Below, piece after piece: positions 60,819 through 64,000 of a stretch of 64,000 nt of DNA (position 1 is the first letter of the stretch; every line of letters starts with the position of its first letter). The notes beneath the pieces were generated by a model, which was not told where the DNA came from, searched no databases, and saw only the letters and a program-made list of their open reading frames with translations. This stretch comes from Bradyrhizobium sp. Y36 (lineage in GTDB: Bacteria > Pseudomonadota > Alphaproteobacteria > Rhizobiales > Xanthobacteraceae): contig NZ_NWTI01000017.1 of the NCBI RefSeq assembly GCF_002531575.1, forward strand, positions 122,175 through 186,174. Reading direction: 5' to 3'. The position numbers and the translations under genes were made by a program.

Positions 60819-61814
60819 CTAACGCGCGGCCATCTCCGCCGCGAGCAGCAGCGCGGCGCGGCTGGCGCCGATCGAGGCGATGCCTTGGCCTGCAATGTCA
60901 TAGGCGGTGCCGTGCGCGGGCGTGCAGATCGGGAACGGAAAGCCGCCGAGCAACGTCACGCCGCGATCGAATCCCATCAGCTTCATCGCGATCTGCCCCT
61001 GGTCGTGATACATCGTCAGCACCGCATCGAAGGCGCCACCCTTTGCACGCAGAAACACGGTATCGGCGGGGAACGGTCCCTCCGCGGCGATGCCCTCGCG
61101 CTGGGCGGCCGCGACCACGGGCGCGATGACGTCGATCTCCTCGCGGCCGAAATTGCCGCCGTCGCCGGCGTGAGGATTGAGACCGGCAACGGCAATGCGC
61201 GGCCGCGCGAAGCCGGCCTTGCGCATGCAGAGATCGGTCAGCTCAAGCGCGCGATGGATGCGATCGCCGGACAGTCGCTCGGCGACGTCCTTGAGCGGGA
61301 TATGCGAAGTGACGCGTGCGTTCCAGAGCTGGTCGAGCACGTTGAATTCGCTCGCCGGGGTCTTGAGGCCGACCACCTCCGCGGAGAATGCGATCTCGTC
61401 GTCGTACTCGGCGCGGGCGAGCCGCATCGCCTGCTTGTTGAAGGGAGTGAAGCACACCGCATCGGCACCTCCGTCGCGCCCAAGCTCGAGCGCGTGCTTG
61501 TAATTCGCCAGGGCGAACTTCCCGCCGGCAAGGGTGGCGGTCTTCGGCTCGACGTCGCCGGGATCGAGGTGGCGAAGATCGACAAACAACGCATCGCCCT
61601 GCGCCGCGCGATGGTCGGTCCCCTGCTCCACCGTGGTCAGCTCCGGCTTGACGCCGGCAATACCCGCGCCTTCGTCGAAGACGCGGCGGTCACCGATGAC
61701 GACGAGCCGGCAGCTCGCACGGATATCATCCTGCACCGTGAGCTTCGCCGTCAGCTCCGGGCTGATGCCGGCGGGATCTCCCATCGCCAATGCAATGAGC
61801 GGCTTTGCGGTCAT
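60819..61814 (-). CDS. pdxA: PdxA-family 4-hydroxythreonine-4-phosphate dehydrogenase
   Basis: The 331-aa protein matches PdxA: ALAMGDPAGISPELTAKL, VCFTPFNKQAMRLA, IAVAGLNPHAGDGGNFGREEIDVIAPVV, GPFPADTVFLRA and DAVLTMYHDQGQIAMKLMGFDRGVTLLGGFPFPICTPAHGTAYDIAGQG. Metal-binding His and Asp residues are in place. It lies in an operon with a tripartite tricarboxylate transporter, where PdxA2-type paralogs act on D-tetronate-like sugars rather than in vitamin B6 synthesis. That role is likely here. Its ATG overlaps the tctA stop by 4 bases. Confidence 0.9.
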   Translation of the reverse strand: MTAKPLIALAMGDPAGISPELTAKLTVQDDIRASCRLVVIGDRRVFDEGAGIAGVKPELTTVEQGTDHRAAQGDALFVDLRHLDPGDVEPKTATLAGGKFALANYKHALELGRDGGADAVCFTPFNKQAMRLARAEYDDEIAFSAEVVGLKTPASEFNVLDQLWNARVTSHIPLKDVAERLSGDRIHRALELTDLCMRKAGFARPRIAVAGLNPHAGDGGNFGREEIDVIAPVVAAAQREGIAAEGPFPADTVFLRAKGGAFDAVLTMYHDQGQIAMKLMGFDRGVTLLGGFPFPICTPAHGTAYDIAGQGIASIGASRAALLLAAEMAAR

Positions 61815-63349
61815 ATGATCACCTTCTCCTGGGCCGTCGTCTCGGCCGTGGGGGATGCGGGCTTGCGCCAGAGGCGCGCAAGCTGCAACACGAGCGGCAG
61901 CAGCAAGAGCGCGATGCCGGCCACGATCAGGCAGGTCACCAGCTTGTTGGCGAAGAAAATGCCGAGGGATCCCCTGGACATCAGCATCGACTGCCGGAAC
62001 GCGTCCTCGGCCTTGTCGCCGATGACGATGGCGAGCACGAGCGGCGCCAGCGGATAGAACAGCTTCTTGAAGAGATAGCCGACGACGCCGAAGCCGAGCA
62101 TCATGACCACGTCGAGATAGGAGTTCGACACCGAATAGGCGCCGACGACGCAGATGATCACGATCAGCGGCGCGATCACGACGAAGGGAATCCGCATCAG
62201 GGCCGCGAAGACCGGAACGGTGAGCAGCACCAGCACGACGGCGACGATGTTACCGACATACATCGAGGCGATCAGGCCCCAGACGAAGTCCTTCTGATCG
62301 ACGAACAGCATCGGCCCGGGATTGAGACCCCAGATCATCAGCCCGCCCATCATGACGGCCGCGGTCGCGGAGCCCGGAATGCCGAGCGACAGCATCGGCA
62401 GCAGCGCGCTGGTGCCGGCGGCATGATCGGCGGTTTCCGGCGAGATGATGCCTTCGACCTCACCCGTGCCGAAATAGCGGCCGCGGCGCGAGAAGCGGCG
62501 CGCGATGCCGTAGCTCATGAACGAGGCCGCGGTCGGGCCGCCCGGCGTGATCCCCATCCAGCAGCCGATAGCGGCGCTCCGCAGCAGCGCCACGCCGTGC
62601 CGCGGCAGGCGGCCGACGGCGCGAAATACCTCCGCCCAATCGATTTTAGAGGACACCGCGCGGGCATGAAATTCCTCTTCGACGGCGACCAGCAACTCGC
62701 CGATGCCGAACAGGCCCATCACAGCGACGACGAAGCTGACGCCCTTGACGAGCTCGTCGACGCCCATGGTGAGGCGGACGCTGCCGGAGACGGTGTCGAT
62801 GCCGATCGCCGCGATCGCAAAGCCGATCGCCAGTGCCACGACGGTCTTGATCGGGGCCGCGCCGCCCATGCCGACGAAGCTGGCAAAGGCCAGGAAGTAG
62901 ACGGCAAAATACTCCGCCGGCCCGAAGGCGAGCGCGACCTGCGCCACCCAGGACGCCAGGAAGGTGATGAGGATGACGCCGACCAGCGCGCCGAAAGCCG
63001 CCGAGCCGAAGGCGGTCGCCAGCGCCGTGGTCGGCCGGCCATCGCGCGCCATCGGATAGCCGTCGAAGGTGGTTGCGACCGACGAGGGCTCGCCGGGGAT
63101 GTTGAACAGGATGGAGGTCACCGAGCCGCCGAACAGCGCGCCCCAATACATGCTGGAGAGCAGGATGATCGCCGACACCGGCTGCATGCCGAAGGTCAGC
63201 GGCAGCAGCAGCGACACCCCGTTCGGCGCGCCCAGCCCCGGCAGCACGCCGACGAGAATGCCGAGCAGCACGCCGACCACCATCAGGGCGAGATGCGGCA
63301 TTGTCACCGCGATGGTGAAGCCGTGCAGGAGCTCGCCGAGATTATCCAT
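61811..63349 (-). CDS. tctA: Tripartite tricarboxylate transporter large permease TctA
   Basis: The 512-aa protein is TctA: about 12 membrane segments and the signatures VLPGLGAPNGVSLLLPLTFGMQPVSAIILLSSMYWGALFGGSVTSILFNIPGEPSSVATTFDGYPMARDGRPTTAL and CWMGITPGGPTAASFMSYG. It forms the channel of a solute-binding-protein-dependent importer for carboxylates. The frame extends upstream but the added part overlaps tctB antisense-free space without family match; ATG 63349 fits the family. Confidence 0.95.
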   Translation of the reverse strand: MDNLGELLHGFTIAVTMPHLALMVVGVLLGILVGVLPGLGAPNGVSLLLPLTFGMQPVSAIILLSSMYWGALFGGSVTSILFNIPGEPSSVATTFDGYPMARDGRPTTALATAFGSAAFGALVGVILITFLASWVAQVALAFGPAEYFAVYFLAFASFVGMGGAAPIKTVVALAIGFAIAAIGIDTVSGSVRLTMGVDELVKGVSFVVAVMGLFGIGELLVAVEEEFHARAVSSKIDWAEVFRAVGRLPRHGVALLRSAAIGCWMGITPGGPTAASFMSYGIARRFSRRGRYFGTGEVEGIISPETADHAAGTSALLPMLSLGIPGSATAAVMMGGLMIWGLNPGPMLFVDQKDFVWGLIASMYVGNIVAVVLVLLTVPVFAALMRIPFVVIAPLIVIICVVGAYSVSNSYLDVVMMLGFGVVGYLFKKLFYPLAPLVLAIVIGDKAEDAFRQSMLMSRGSLGIFFANKLVTCLIVAGIALLLLPLVLQLARLWRKPASPTAETTAQEKVII

Positions 63350-63363
63350 CGCCGCCCTCTCCG

Positions 63364-63846
63364 TCAGAAGCCCAGCGCGGCGGCGAGCGCGCCGTGCGGC
63401 AGGCTGACCTGGAACAGGCGCTCGAACACGACATAGAGTGCGAGTGCCGTTGCTCCCGCCATCGCGAGGGCCCGGGGCACGGATTGGTGTCGGGGGATCG
63501 CCAGCACCGCGAAGACATAGAGCGCGGAGGCGACATACATCCCGGCCAGCGGGATCGCGGCAACGAAGATCGCGGCCGGCAAGAACAGGCTGGCGAGCCG
63601 GCGCAGCTCGATCGGCGTGATCGCGATGGGAACATGAGCGAGGGACGCCACCGGCATCACGCCTCTCACCAGGTTGTAGAGGCTTCCGAGCACGATCATG
63701 ATGCCGGTCAGAAAGGGAAAGGTGCCGGCGTCGACGCCGGCGCTTGACCATCCGATGCCGTTGTCGAGGCTCTGGACCAACACGGCAACACCGAAGCTAC
63801 CGGTGAGGACGGCGGTCGCAAGCTCAAGCGCGCGGCGAGAGATCAT
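63364..63846 (-). CDS. tctB: Tripartite tricarboxylate transporter small permease TctB
   Basis: The 160-aa protein has four membrane segments (ATAVLTGSFGVAVLV, FPFLTGIMIVLGSLYNLV, LASLFLPAAIFVAAIPLAGMYVASALYVFAVLAI, ALAMAGATALALYVVFERLFQVSLPHG), with the size and C-terminal FxVxLPxG of TctB. It is 14 bp before tctA. The periplasmic binding protein TctC is not within the window; it may lie to the right. Confidence 0.93.
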   Translation of the reverse strand: MISRRALELATAVLTGSFGVAVLVQSLDNGIGWSSAGVDAGTFPFLTGIMIVLGSLYNLVRGVMPVASLAHVPIAITPIELRRLASLFLPAAIFVAAIPLAGMYVASALYVFAVLAIPRHQSVPRALAMAGATALALYVVFERLFQVSLPHGALAAALGF

Positions 63847-64000
63847 GGGGGGCTCCGGTCAGACGTCGGAAAGGGACCGGTCATGGTGCAAAAGTCTTTC
63901 CCCAACATCTGCTGTCGTCCCTGCGAACGCACTAGGGCATGCACGTATCTCTGAGGCTCCATCCTGCTGCGACGGCGTGGAAGTATTCGAGGCCGTTTTT
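63847..64000. other. Upstream region of tctB
   Basis: The last 154 bases contain no complete gene. A promoter for the TctB-TctA-PdxA operon or an upstream tctC gene may lie here or beyond the edge. No clear -35/-10 pair was found. Confidence 0.4.

Noticed and set aside
61805..63436. 543-aa open frame on the + strand opposite tctA
   Set aside because: tctA on - is unmistakable; the + translation is Asp/His/Arg-rich noise.
1..64000. CRISPR array or rRNA genes
   Set aside because: No series of regularly spaced direct repeats and no rRNA-like stretch was seen. The repeats present are palindromes or MITE-like elements.

Overview
The window looks like a chromosomal segment of a Bradyrhizobium-type alphaproteobacterium. 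The base composition is high in GC. Core genes (EF-P with EpmA/EpmB, RecJ, PrsW-like protease, HdeD, delta-9-type desaturase, two-domain cold-shock protein, TctAB) sit among many very small, well-spaced ORFs with strong GGAGG sites and dispersed palindromic repeats typical of that group. The genus is inferred from family content and style, not from an rRNA or a database search.

Layout. 1-9 kb: a type II secretion system (T2SS) in two convergent blocks (gspE-end/L/M/C-like on +; gspD-F-H-I-J-K on -) and a separate gspG on +. 9.2-19.5 kb: accessory DNA. It holds a three-gene phage morphogenesis remnant (tail fibre, large ejection-like protein, small-terminase-like protein) and, divergent from it, a tight three-gene module of PLD-like enzyme, YodC/DUF2158-like protein and KAP P-loop NTPase, a candidate anti-phage system. 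It ends near the 3' end of a tRNA-Pro(UGG). 19.7-29 kb: core and small genes (DUF192, double cold-shock protein, sirtuin, HU and many proteins under 100 aa). 28.3-34.4 kb: a second accessory zone. It has a decayed Fic toxin gene with a possible antitoxin, a tannase-family esterase, a membrane-anchored unknown, two MITE-like elements with about 33-bp terminal inverted repeats, a frameshifted secreted peptide gene, and an AbiTii-domain gene followed by a possible PD-(D/E)XK nuclease gene. 34.5-64 kb: mainly core metabolism and envelope functions. It includes two PilZ proteins, tRNA-Glu(UUC), desaturase, PrsW, HdeD, DAHP synthase, the EF-P beta-lysylation set, an M23 peptidase, a lytic transglycosylase, RecJ, an atypical soluble MCP-like sensor, and a PdxA-TctA-TctB operon.

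The most informative regulatory find lies before the DAHP synthase gene at 42.5 kb. A sigma-70-like promoter is placed so that transcription should begin at or next to the AUG of a 26-aa leader peptide carrying a run of Tyr/Phe/Trp codons. A segment near the end of the leader peptide is identical to the 3' arm of a downstream rho-independent terminator, so it can pair with that terminator's 5' arm. This is the classical layout of ribosome-mediated attenuation by aromatic amino acids. Other signals are an inverted repeat between the divergent marR and ahpD-like genes, a bleomycin-resistance-like gene broken by one stop codon, and an exact 31-bp repeat present in inverted orientation 22 kb apart.
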